Shown here one piece after another: positions 55,420 to 64,000 of a stretch of DNA of 64,000 nucleotides. Source of the DNA: Metaphire vulgaris (Eukaryota > Annelida > Clitellata > Crassiclitellata > Megascolecidae); NCBI GenBank assembly GCA_018105865.1, contig CM030832.1, positions 23,117,282 through 23,181,281 of the forward strand. The letters are read 5' to 3'. The notes beneath the pieces are model-generated. The model was not told where the DNA came from. It did not search any database and saw only the letters and a list, made by a program, of their open reading frames with translations. The position numbers and the translations under genes were made by a program. The number at the start of each line of letters is the position of its first letter. Within the stretch, counting starts at the first letter, position 1.

Positions 55420-57396
55420 CTAATTCTCAAAGGAGAGTAAATATTCTAGCGCTTTATCACGATAGGGTATATGAATGCCCTCTAGAGGAGTCTTATAAGC
55501 CCTGCTCTGTCGTAATGCGGCAAAGAGTATCGCTGCGCTAAAAATATCATTTTGAACCAAGTGAAACAAGCTCTTTTGAACTTGACTGGAAGTTGTGTCG
55601 GCGATATGAGCAGCGATCATAGGTTTGAGAGACAATTTGTGTTGGCATTGAATGTAGAGGTATTTCAGAAATTCCCAGGTGTCCAGTTTTAAACATACTT
55701 CGTGCGCATTTGAGGAAATCGGCGATTCGGAAGATGAGATATTTCTGTGCAAAGTAGCAAATCCAAGGATAACTTGTAAATGTTCATCATACATCTGTGA
55801 TAAACTATTGCAAATCAAGATTGGTACGAGCGAACGCCATACACCTGGGGTTAAATTAATATACATAGTCTCCTTATTTTTAACGAGGTCAAAACATTTA
55901 TTGATTTCGTTTAGAGATTCGTGGTAAGATTTCATTGCTGTGAAGAAGATATTTGCCCGGTAAGCAGACGCAGTGCAAAGCAGTGGCAAGATTTTTAACT
56001 TCGCATTAAAGGCTTCATCCTCATGACGTTCTAGAAGACATCGACGATAGACACAAACTGAGTTTCTTAGCTGTTTCCGAAGTAAAATTTCAGTAAAGCT
56101 TTCGTCATTTGAGAGGTCAGAACTGATATTAAGATAACAAACAGGATGATTGATTTGACTCAAAGCCCATTCCAAATTTTCAAAACAGACAACATAGTCT
56201 TTGCTTTCCTTTCTTGAGGTAACATTGTTGATGGACATTAAACGAAGATGTGCTTCTACTGCTGCGTGAATATTTTTCATTCCCGGTAAAATCCATTCAC
56301 ATTCAGACAAATATTTGCCAAATCGTCCATTTAATTCTATATTTATCGGAAATAAATTCGACAATGAATCAAGACACACGTAATCGAATGACTTATTAAA
56401 ACCTAGTAGGCCTATGTCAATCGAATAAAGTGCGATTTCAAGTGGGTTTTGTTGATATTGATTCAGCAGTAATTGAAATTTTCCTCCAAATTCTTTTTTA
56501 TATCTCAAATTGCTCATTAAATTGCATTCAGGAATGAAATAACTCGGACAGTATTTCTCATCCAGACATCTGCGAAACCGAAAAAGCAATACATTTACAC
56601 ATTTTTGCACGTTTTGTTCACTCCAAAATATTGGCGGCAATTCGTCGCAAGCCCATAGCATGAGCGTCTTGAAATAGTACGTTTGTAAATTTTCTTGTTC
56701 ATCATCATTGCAATACAATGATGTATCTTTCTTTAATACTCGAATATTGTGATAAACGAGCTTCTGCAGTTTCGTCCAACTGTGAATCAAAAGAAGTTCC
56801 GCTTTTGAAAATGAGAATCTCCATTCTGTGTCGTCACAAGTGCTCCATGTACGAAGTTTAGACACAAAATGACAACCGCCTCTTGTTATCCTGGCGATCA
56901 ATTTCTCATTCGGCCATCCATGAAATCTTTTTCGCTTTCTCCATTCTTCGGCTTCAAGTGGCCAATACGGACAGTAAACTGAAAATACTCGGTCTAAACA
57001 TGGACCATAGCCATCTTGTCTTAAGTATGTCGGAACTTCATTTTTATATAGTAGTTGTCTTTTCATTGATGGGCCACCTGTGCTTATTTCCTTTAGTATA
57101 GGTGGTCGATGGTAGTATGTCGGTGTATCGTCCATATTGTTTTTATCAATCATCAGTCTCGCAAATCCTGGAGGAGTGTCCCTGCTGTCTATTCTAAAAA
57201 TCCTGCATTTTATGTTTGGCGGAGGATTTCTGTTCCATGGAATTGCACAAGAATCTTGACAGTAGAACAAATAATCGCGATCTGTGGGGTTGCTTGCGGT
57301 ATATTTCATCGGAAGTTCAAACTGACTTCCACAATGCAGAATGTAGGAAGCTTGCAGTACTGTGAAACTTCTTCGACGAAACTTTGAGTAGTCCAT
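55420..57396 (-). CDS. Mab-21/cGAS-like nucleotidyltransferase-fold protein
   Basis: A single open exon of 658 codons from ATG 57396 to TAG 55420. The frame is open slightly further upstream but has no earlier ATG before a TGA. An N-terminal nucleotidyltransferase-like part has CGSQFELP (GS at 23-24) and TDRDYLF (acidic residues 39 and 41), then RDTPPGFARLM. A third candidate acidic residue is D135 in LDRVFSVYC. The Mab-21 core follows: CPYWPLEAEEWRKRKRF, HGWPNEKLI, GCHFVSK, EWRFSFSKAELLLI, TYYFKTLMLWACDE and CPSYFIPECNL (about 142-290). The last 350 residues are helical-looking and unrecognised. Family members include MAB21L proteins and cGAS-like receptors that make cyclic dinucleotides in animal immunity. 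The stretch before GS is short, so an upstream exon may be missing. Confidence 0.8.
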   Translation of the reverse strand: MDYSKFRRRSFTVLQASYILHCGSQFELPMKYTASNPTDRDYLFYCQDSCAIPWNRNPPPNIKCRIFRIDSRDTPPGFARLMIDKNNMDDTPTYYHRPPILKEISTGGPSMKRQLLYKNEVPTYLRQDGYGPCLDRVFSVYCPYWPLEAEEWRKRKRFHGWPNEKLIARITRGGCHFVSKLRTWSTCDDTEWRFSFSKAELLLIHSWTKLQKLVYHNIRVLKKDTSLYCNDDEQENLQTYYFKTLMLWACDELPPIFWSEQNVQKCVNVLLFRFRRCLDEKYCPSYFIPECNLMSNLRYKKEFGGKFQLLLNQYQQNPLEIALYSIDIGLLGFNKSFDYVCLDSLSNLFPINIELNGRFGKYLSECEWILPGMKNIHAAVEAHLRLMSINNVTSRKESKDYVVCFENLEWALSQINHPVCYLNISSDLSNDESFTEILLRKQLRNSVCVYRRCLLERHEDEAFNAKLKILPLLCTASAYRANIFFTAMKSYHESLNEINKCFDLVKNKETMYINLTPGVWRSLVPILICNSLSQMYDEHLQVILGFATLHRNISSSESPISSNAHEVCLKLDTWEFLKYLYIQCQHKLSLKPMIAAHIADTTSSQVQKSLFHLVQNDIFSAAILFAALRQSRAYKTPLEGIHIPYRDKALEYLLSFEN

Positions 57397-57426
57397 GGTT
57401 CGGTTGCATCTAAGTCTTAAATCCAA

Positions 57427-57924
57427 AATGACAACTTCATTCTTTGGTCATTCATAAGAAATTCTTGAACTAACATAACAAAACAATTGAAAGTATGCTC
57501 ATTAAAATAAATTGAGAGCATATTTATCCGATTAATCGACAGTATGGTCATCCAATCAGATGCTATGCAAAAATGAGTACTATTTTAAAATTAAATAGAA
57601 TCGAATCAGTTGTTGGTGGGTCTACGAATGAATACCGGATGATCGCGGTTTATAATTGAAAAAATCTAAAACCATTCATTTATTCATTCGTTTTTTTTAG
57701 AGGAAGCAGCACAATTAAGTAAAGTGACGACCTTTTTGCTCGTCGTGGCACTGGCGAGGGGCGAAAATCATACGCAATGATCTTTTGCTTGTCGCGATTC
57801 TTCTCAATTTTTAGGTGGTCCCCAAGAAATTTTTGATCTTCAAAAGTGGTCGGCGAGGCAAAGGGGTCTATGAACCACTGCCCTAGTAAATCTCACTTGA
57901 ACTATCTAGATGATACAACTAAAA
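57427..57924. other. upstream of Mab-21 gene; degenerate repeat motifs
   Basis: AT-rich promoter-side sequence of the minus-strand gene. From about 57725 two copies of the GACCTTTTTGCTCGTC / GATCTTTTGCTTGTCG motif occur, shared with degenerate MITE pieces elsewhere. No gene is seen. Confidence 0.4.
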
Positions 57925-58100
57925 ATTAGGCGATATACGGCATGGTTGTTTGCCGGCCCAACGACTAGAACCACCCATCCATGTACTAACCGCGCTCGAC
58001 GTTGTTTAATTTATGTGTTCTGACGGTGGTGGAATGGCACCCAATGGGCGGGGGTTAACCCCTAAACCTTCTTCGTTTTGCCACTGATATGGAAAATATA
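57925..58100 (-). repeat. 5S-rRNA-like SINE, copy 1
   Basis: The minus strand contains CGCGGTTAGTACATGGATGGGTGG. This closely matches the conserved 3' part of eukaryotic 5S rRNA (GGTTAGTACTTGGATGGGAG, the internal promoter region). Copy 2 at 58985-59120 has the exact GGTTAGTACTTGGATGGG. The rest of the 5S gene is absent, so this is a 5S-derived repeat and not a 5S gene. Confidence 0.55.
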
Positions 58101-58984
58101 TGTCTTTTTTTATTAACGTTTTTCAGAATTTGCCGCCGACCACTAGACCCCCTCTCGCGGACCACTTTTGGTCCGCGGACCACGGGTTGAGAACCACTGT
58201 GCCATACGATCGATTCTTTACATTGGCATAAGAGGTCGCAAATGCAAATTGTTCAAGCAGAGGCTGGATGCAAGAAAGAAAAATGCAAGAAAGAAAAAGT
58301 TTTAGTGCAAGGGTTTTGGACAAATGGAACAGTTTGGACGAGGTGGGAAGTGACAGTTGAAACAGTAAACGGATTCAAAGGCTATCTCGAAAAACTAGGT
58401 TATTGAATGCGTAGAGTTACTTTAGTGGTTTTCACACAGGCTTAATTAGCCTCCTAAACCACTTAAAACTATATTATTATTAAACGCACCTATTTGCGTT
58501 TTTCTTTCGAATTCCAAAGTGTAGCGACGCCACCTATTGAAGACCAGTCAAGGTTGAGAATGCGCTAATAAAAAGTATGAGCTACTACGTTGTTTGTTGG
58601 CTAAAATTAGCAACTGGTGCAAAGTGACAGATTCAAGTCTGTGTGTCTGTGGCTTGTCCTTCAGGCTAGCTATTAATTCCTGAAAAAGTGCAATAATTAA
58701 TTGACTCCCGTCAGGGTACAGAGTGGAAAATCGCTGCCTTACAGCAACCAAGAATAATTAGGATTGAATACCATTTGTAGCTATTGCTCAAATAAGAGGA
58801 ACATTGGAAAGTAAAGGTAGTGGATCGAGCTTAAGGCGCGGCTCTGATTTTCATACAGTATTCTAGGCAAGCAGCGCCGCAAGTGGCTTATACGCTATTA
58901 ATACAGACCCCTATGTTAATTTACCAATTCTTCCTCTAGACCAGCATTATGCCTTCGCAATTTTAATGTTGCTTCCAACTTATC
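58101..58984. other. no gene recognised
   Basis: Contains a degenerate repeat (GACCACTAGACCCCCTCTCGCGGACC near 58140). A TTTTCACACAGGCTTAATTAGCCTCCTAAACCACTTAAA segment at about 58430 resembles one near 30090-30135, so it is repetitive. No coding gene. Confidence 0.4.
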
Positions 58985-59120
58985 GGCAATTAGGCGATAT
59001 GCGGCATGGTTGTCCGCCGGTCCAACGACTAGAACCACCCATCCAAGTACTAACCGCGCTCGACGTTGTTTAATTTAGGTGCTCTGACGGCGGTGGAATG
59101 GCGTGGGTTGGAAGCTCTTG
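58985..59120 (-). repeat. 5S-rRNA-like SINE, copy 2
   Basis: Same element as 57925-58100. Shared minus-strand text runs from the CCGCCGTCAGAGCAC region through GTCGAGCGCGGTTAGTACTTGGATGGGTGGTTCTAGTCGTTGG to the ATATCGCCTAA end. Confidence 0.6.
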
Positions 59121-59176
59121 GGGTAAAGAAGGGATTTGCACATCCAACTTTTACTTTTCTCCCAAAAACGTTTTAA

Positions 59177-60502
59177 CCCATTTGTACCTAATGCTCCACT
59201 TGTGGAACACTAGATTAAAAATTGTATAATTCTGTAGTCATGCACTATATTATTCTCTAAAGTGATCTTTTGGTAACAGATATGCTGCTATTTATTGTTT
59301 AACTTATGTTTTACCCCGTTTGAGCGATAATTATAATTTTTCTGAATATTTTTCCGAATTTAATGTCGGTATTAGAAAATGTCTCACTTACCTGTAGTCA
59401 GAAAAAAAACGGTAAGCAATATTTTAAAAATCTATTGCTTCTATTTTGATGTTTAGAAGGCTATAGTAATTACTTAATTAAAAGTAAACTAATTTAAATG
59501 GAAGTCCGCGTGTAATAGTTGTTTGACTGATATGTTCCACTTCTGGAACATTGGGCACTTGGGTTACCAAAATCGGTCGTCGAATTTGCATAGTGAGTTC
59601 CATTGCTAACTCTTATGTGACGTCCTGAAAGACATTCGGTGACAATATTTCACTAATAACTAGAAGTTTTAATATGTATGCTTGTATTACCTACTGATTG
59701 GTGTGTGTCAACGAGGTTTTGGATATGTTACAAAGGAAAATGTCCTAAATGCCTAAGATTTTATAATGCCACCTGTAAATGGTGAAAGTGAAGGTGACAG
59801 TGAGGATAGCAGTGAAGAAGGATGTGGAGTGAGACCATTCGCTGATCATCTCTCAGCTCAAATCCTGAAAGGTGATAATGACAGACTACGGTACTTCGAG
59901 CTATTTTGGGACAATACTATAGTTGAGAACATTCATCAACACTCTAATCCAACGAGAAAGATCCCAGGTCATCATTTACCGTTGGTGTCAAATAGCTGAA
60001 AGATGTGGCAATATTGTTGATATCTGGTTACAGTAACGTGCCTAGAGGAAGACTGTATTGGAGCAGTGAAAATGTTTTACGAAATTAGCTGATTTCAAGT
60101 GCAATGAGTCGCATTCACTTTGATGAAATCCTTACCTAACTCCATTACGCGAATGCTAAACTGCTGCCTGCAGATAAATCCGCCAAAGTTTGACCTTGAA
60201 AGACAATTATTTGAGGTATTGGTTATATCTGTCATGTTTCTATATGTTGCTTTTACAGAAAATGAAACATTATTCCACAACTGCTATGATCAGCCACTTT
60301 GATTCAATCTAAATTCAATATTACCAAAATTATGTAACGAAAGTGCCCAATGTTCCACAAGTGGAACGCAATTTCAAAATTAAAATCTGGCAATATGCAT
60401 GAAATTTATTTAAAACTAATAATAGTTTTGATGTTCTATCACTGAATACTAAAGTATATTGTATGTCAGACTTAAAATAAAAAGATAAAAACCCATTAAT
60501 GG
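59177..60502 (+). mobile_element. piggyBac-like non-autonomous element
   Basis: TTAA flanks at 59173-59176 and 60503-60506, with CCCATT inside the left end and its inverse AATGGG at the right, fit piggyBac insertion. Subterminal palindrome-like GTTCCACTT(G/C)TGGAAC motifs occur at about 59207, 59534 and 60350. A 77-codon frame (59766-59999) resembles the piggyBac transposase N-terminus. No catalytic domain remains. Confidence 0.7.
59766..59999 (+). pseudogene. piggyBac transposase N-terminal remnant
   Basis: An acidic start (NGESEGDSEDSSEEG) is followed by DRLRYFELFWDNTIVENIHQ, resembling the YFELFFDDELL(x)LIVxET region near the start of the piggyBac transposase domain. The DDD catalytic core and C-terminal Cys-rich finger are missing. 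Confidence 0.55.
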
Positions 60503-60769
60503 GTTAAAGTCTTAACAGGTAAAGCAGGTTTTCACCTCTGCCGATTGTAGTACAGACTATTTTATCTATACCTGTGTGCTATGAATGAGGTTTTTTAATT
60601 ATTTGCGCTTTTCTATGGTTTCACCTGGAATTTTGCGCACCCAAAAATGTTGCACCCAGAGAGGCCACCCTCCCCTACGCTACGCCAGTGTCTGACGGGA
60701 ACCGGTATTGCAACAGCAAGTAGGCCGAAAACTACGTACATTGCTAAATTCTTTGATAATTCTACGCTA

Positions 60770-60955
60770 TATTCTGCTATAAATCTCAAATATATCCTTT
60801 CTTTTTCAAAATTCTTATAAGCTCTGCAAAAGTGACACCTATATCCATCTGTACTCGCCCAATGACCACCAACGTACCTCAAAGACCTCGAAACATACAC
60901 ATTCCGGACATTTCAGCATCAATTTTGGTTGCCTATGGCAACGACGTCCTCCAAC
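60770..60955. repeat. direct repeat, left copy
   Basis: Similar to 62285-62460: shared AAATGACACCTATATCCATCT-like text, AATGACCACCA, ACCTCRAAGACCTCG and the end of the unit. It brackets the LINE at 61060-62250. Confidence 0.6.
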
Positions 60956-61059
60956 ATCTGCTGTGTAGCGTGTCAGACATGGAGAAAACTAATTTTAAAC
61001 ATATCTATTGCCAGTTCGCACCAGTAAGGTCAAGAAACCTGTCTGACAAAATTACCTTA

Positions 61060-62250
61060 CCTTAGACTCCACGCTATATTCTGCCTGCTCGATCTCTCGA
61101 CTGCATTTGACACAGTCGATCATCAGATTGTCATCCGTCGGCTCGATACATCGTATGGACTGTCAGGTCAGTCACTTCAGTGGATGAGGAGCTACCTCAC
61201 CGGAAGAACAGAAGCTGTATGGTGTAATGGACTAATGTCCCAGAAGAGCCAGGTCCACCATGGAGTCCCGCAATGATCGGTCCTGTGCCCTTACTTTTCA
61301 TCTTATACGTTGCGGACATTAGCTCAATCATCAAGGCTTTTGGCTTGTCATCCCACACCTATGCTGATGACGGGCAGATTTATTCCTCGTGCACGCCGTC
61401 GGACACAGAGCGACTTCAGATGTCATTCACGAATTGCATATCTGCAATCATCAGCTGGACAGAAGAAAATCGTCTGGCCTTTAATCCAGGCCAGACGAAA
61501 TTCCTCTGGATCAGCACTCCAAGAAGAAGAAAGCTGTTGAGCCGAATCCCTGTCACCGTTGGTGATGCTACTATTGTTCCTGTGGCGAGCGTGCGTCTCT
61601 TAGGTGTGCTTTTGGACGAAACGCTATCGTTTGATGCGCACATCAACAACATTATCCGATGCTGTCATTACCAGATACGGAGGGTCAAGCTGGTTCGGCG
61701 ATACCCAACGGTGAGTGCGGCCACTCAGCTTGTACGGGCCCTCGTCTTGTCAAAAATGGACTACTGTAACAGTGTCTTGCTAGGCCTACCGGAAAGCAAG
61801 CTAAATCGACTTTAGTCCGTGCTGAATCTGGCTGCACGAGTGGTCTTCGGCTGTCGCTGGAATGACCACGTCACGCCACTGCTGAGAGATCGCCTCCACT
61901 GGCTACGCGTTCGACAACGTATTGTTTACAAGCGTTGTTGGCTCACTTTTCGAGCTCTTTACGACCCACACTGCCCAGAATATCTGACTGCGCAGGTGCA
62001 GTGAACGACGTCGAACGAATCGAGAATGAAGCTTCGGTCGAGTCGTCGAGTCCTACTGCTTGTCCCTCCTCCGTCAAAGACCTCCTAGTTTGTAGAAAGG
62101 TCATTCTCCAAAGGGAATCCAATACTGTGGAACTCGTTACCTGACGTTGTGTCGGAAGCCGTCTCTCCAGAATCCTTTCTTCAAGAACTTAAAACACACC
62201 TATTTAAAATAGGATTTAAATTATATATGTCAATGCGCCTTTGTTGTAGG
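61060..62250 (+). pseudogene. L2/CR1-like LINE RT fragment
   Basis: RT motifs in order: LLDLSTAFDTVDHQIVI, SYLTGRTEAV, HHGVPQ then a stop, VLCPLLFILYVADI, HTYADDGQIY (catalytic YADD present), then LVLSKMDYCNSVLLGL, LNLAARVVFG and the 3' FLQELKTHLFKIGF. The stop after GVPQ, another near 61815 and later frame changes disable it. The amino-acid pattern is of the CR1/L2/Rex1 side of LINE diversity, different from the RTE-like elements elsewhere in the window. Confidence 0.8.
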
Positions 62251-62284
62251 TCTTAGCCTTCTTTACTGCGCTCGAGAAATTGTT

Positions 62285-62460
62285 TATAAATAATTAAAAA
62301 CATATATCCTTTCATTTTCAAACTTCTCTCTTAGCTTTGCACAAATGACACCTATATCCATCTTTTAAACTTCACTCACCCAACAGGAATTTAATGACCA
62401 CCAGCTTACCTCGAAGACCTCGGAACAAACACGTTCTAGACGTTTCAACATCACAATGCT
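62285..62460. repeat. direct repeat, right copy
   Basis: Partner of 60770-60955. A duplicated segment flanking the LINE, far longer than a target duplication. Confidence 0.6.
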
Positions 62461-62767
62461 CCTTAGTCACTTTAAATCACGCTACGGATGGAATAGGACT
62501 GTAAATCTAGTCCTGTTTTTTGTTAATCATAGAATATCGCACAATCAAGGTACTTACTATATGCGTCTTATAAGTGCTGAATTTCAAATCGGATTGACAA
62601 TTTTCTATAGAAATCTCCTTACACGCAGCGATTGTATTCATCTGGCAACAAGCGCTACTCTATTCCAGCCTAACCTCTAACTACCGCCTGGCTTTAACTG
62701 CGTCATTGCTGTTATGGCTGTCTTATCCTATTTCGATAGCTACGCGTCTCTCATAATTGACATAAAT

Positions 62768-63130
62768 TAGGGCTGCGAGTTTTAAACGATTTTACTATCA
62801 CACATGCGATCGCATGTTTAACAAATGTTGTAATGCGCCACATATTCAGCCTTTTTCCGCATATGCGATTTTTGCACCAATATGCGGAAATTTAACCACA
62901 TTTTCGCTGAATTGTCACATATGTGTTTTTCATTTTCAGTGCGCTACATCTACTTCCGTTTCATTGGTATTGAATATTTCCCCGCCTGGAAAATTTCATT
63001 GCTGAAGGAAACGGAATTAAAAGTGGCCGTTTGCACGAAATCGCATTATCATTCCGTGTGCAAAATCTCTCTCTTATGATTTCAGTGAAATGGCTTACAT
63101 GTATGTGAAATAAATCGATTATTTTGCTGT
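62768..63130. mobile_element. hAT-like repeat with ATGCGATCGCATG
   Basis: It begins AGGGCTGCGAGTTTTAAACG and contains ACATGCGATCGCATGTTTAA and CGCATATGCGATTTTTGC, a relative of 32955-33359. The right border is unresolved. Confidence 0.5.
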
Positions 63131-63165
63131 GAGCTACTTATCTACTTTATAATTGCATTATTGAT

Positions 63166-63950
63166 CAGCGGCGGCCGGTGACCATGTCGCTGGGTTGCGC
63201 AACCCCAGCTCAACCCCATATTTTTCGCTGCACAATTTGTCAATAACAATAATAATTTCATATGGGATTTTGTTTGGTGCAGAAAGCCAATTTCCGATCA
63301 GGTAAATGAATAGGTTCGAGTATTTAACTGCGCTCCGGCGGTTGCAGTGTTCTGTAATACTATGTGTGTTGCAGAGCAACTGCGACACAAGTACAAATTT
63401 CACGCTGAGTATATACTACAAAGGCCGTAATGGAGCATCACAGAACGCATTTTGCCCTGCAGAAGTGGGCGTGGCTGTGTCGCTGGACTGTTGCGACCGG
63501 GGCTGGTTGCGACACACACTCGCCGAGACTGAGCGGGGCTCCCGATACACTGACTGAATACCGGGTAACTCTCTGCGGGGAGGTGTCGTCGCGTTGCCAA
63601 CATGCCTTAACTGGCTCTGTTCTTTACTGTAAATGAAGCTGAGGCGACAGAACAGAGGGACTTACTTCTTAAATAAGGTTCCTACTTTCCTCGTCCATTA
63701 TTAAATATTCTTAATTTTTGTTTAAATAATTCATGATTTTTGATTAATTAGACCTATACAGCATAGATTCAACTGTTACTTAGCATAGCTTAAGCTAGCC
63801 AGAATAAGAAGAAATAATCATATTCGTGCTGAGGGACTATCCACATAATAGGACCACATTGGAACAGAAGTATTCCAGCCTAATTTTAAGGGTTAAATTT
63901 TTCTCACTAACAATGCAACACCCACTTCTTATACCCACCGGCCGCCACTG
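63166..63950. mobile_element. hAT-like element, CAGCGGCGGCCGGTG ends
   Basis: The left end CAGCGGCGGCCGGTG and right end CACCGGCCGCCACTG are inverted. The flanks TTATTGAT (63158-63165) and TTATTGGT (63951-63958) match at 7 of 8. 785 bp with no clear transposase. Confidence 0.8.
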
Positions 63951-64000
63951 TTATTGGTACGAAATAATTATGCATTTCTATAGCACCAGTTCTAAAACCC

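Noticed and set aside
58985..59120. A functional 5S rRNA gene
   Set aside because: Only about 20-25 bases match 5S rRNA; the rest of the gene and a terminator are absent.

Overview
This is metazoan nuclear DNA from an AT-rich, transposon-dense invertebrate genome. The evidence is phase-1 split immunoglobulin exons, several clades of LINE, hAT, piggyBac and Helitron elements, interstitial TTAGGG repeats and abundant microsatellites. The species cannot be named from sequence alone. There are no bacterial-style operons. Most of the window is mobile DNA in introns and intergenic space.

Region 1 (about 0.9-36.6 kb, + strand) is best read as one large split gene for an Ig-superfamily type I membrane receptor. 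It has a signal-peptide exon (1197-1266), five Ig-like exons (4548-4838, 7243-7560, 7747-8034, 30916-31245, 33384-33875; the last also holds a stalk), a transmembrane exon (34384-34476) and two tail exons (35492-35760 and 36319-36566) rich in YxxL/I signalling motifs. Every junction is phase 1, so the exons read through in frame. The architecture recalls invertebrate allorecognition or innate immune receptors. The 22.9-kb intron between the third and fourth Ig exons is packed with elements: LINEs, a tRNA-type SINE, hAT MITEs, a telomere-repeat foldback, and a young 6.7-kb LTR retrotransposon (23081-29824) whose two ORFs include no recognisable reverse transcriptase or integrase.

Region 2 (37-51.3 kb) holds a probable three-exon gene on the minus strand for a small secreted cysteine-rich protein (44778 down to 41699), a local tandem duplication upstream of it, several Helitron copies, and two copies of a terminal-inverted-repeat DNA transposon with CACT ends. 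The transposon protein has zinc-finger-like and transposase-like features. One copy sits inside a Helitron, and a paralogous Helitron nearby preserves the empty site.

Region 3 (51.3-64 kb) holds one intact single-exon gene on the minus strand (57396 down to 55420) for a Mab-21/cGAS-like nucleotidyltransferase-fold protein. It is surrounded by an LTR-like repeat, two repeats with a 5S-rRNA-like segment, a piggyBac-like non-autonomous element with TTAA flanks, an L2/CR1-like LINE and a hAT-like element.

Two candidate immune-type genes (Ig receptor and Mab-21/cGLR-like protein) therefore lie about 19 kb apart, end to end. The nested insertions give a readable insertion history, including a twin-primed LINE that created a chance 694-codon chimeric ORF.
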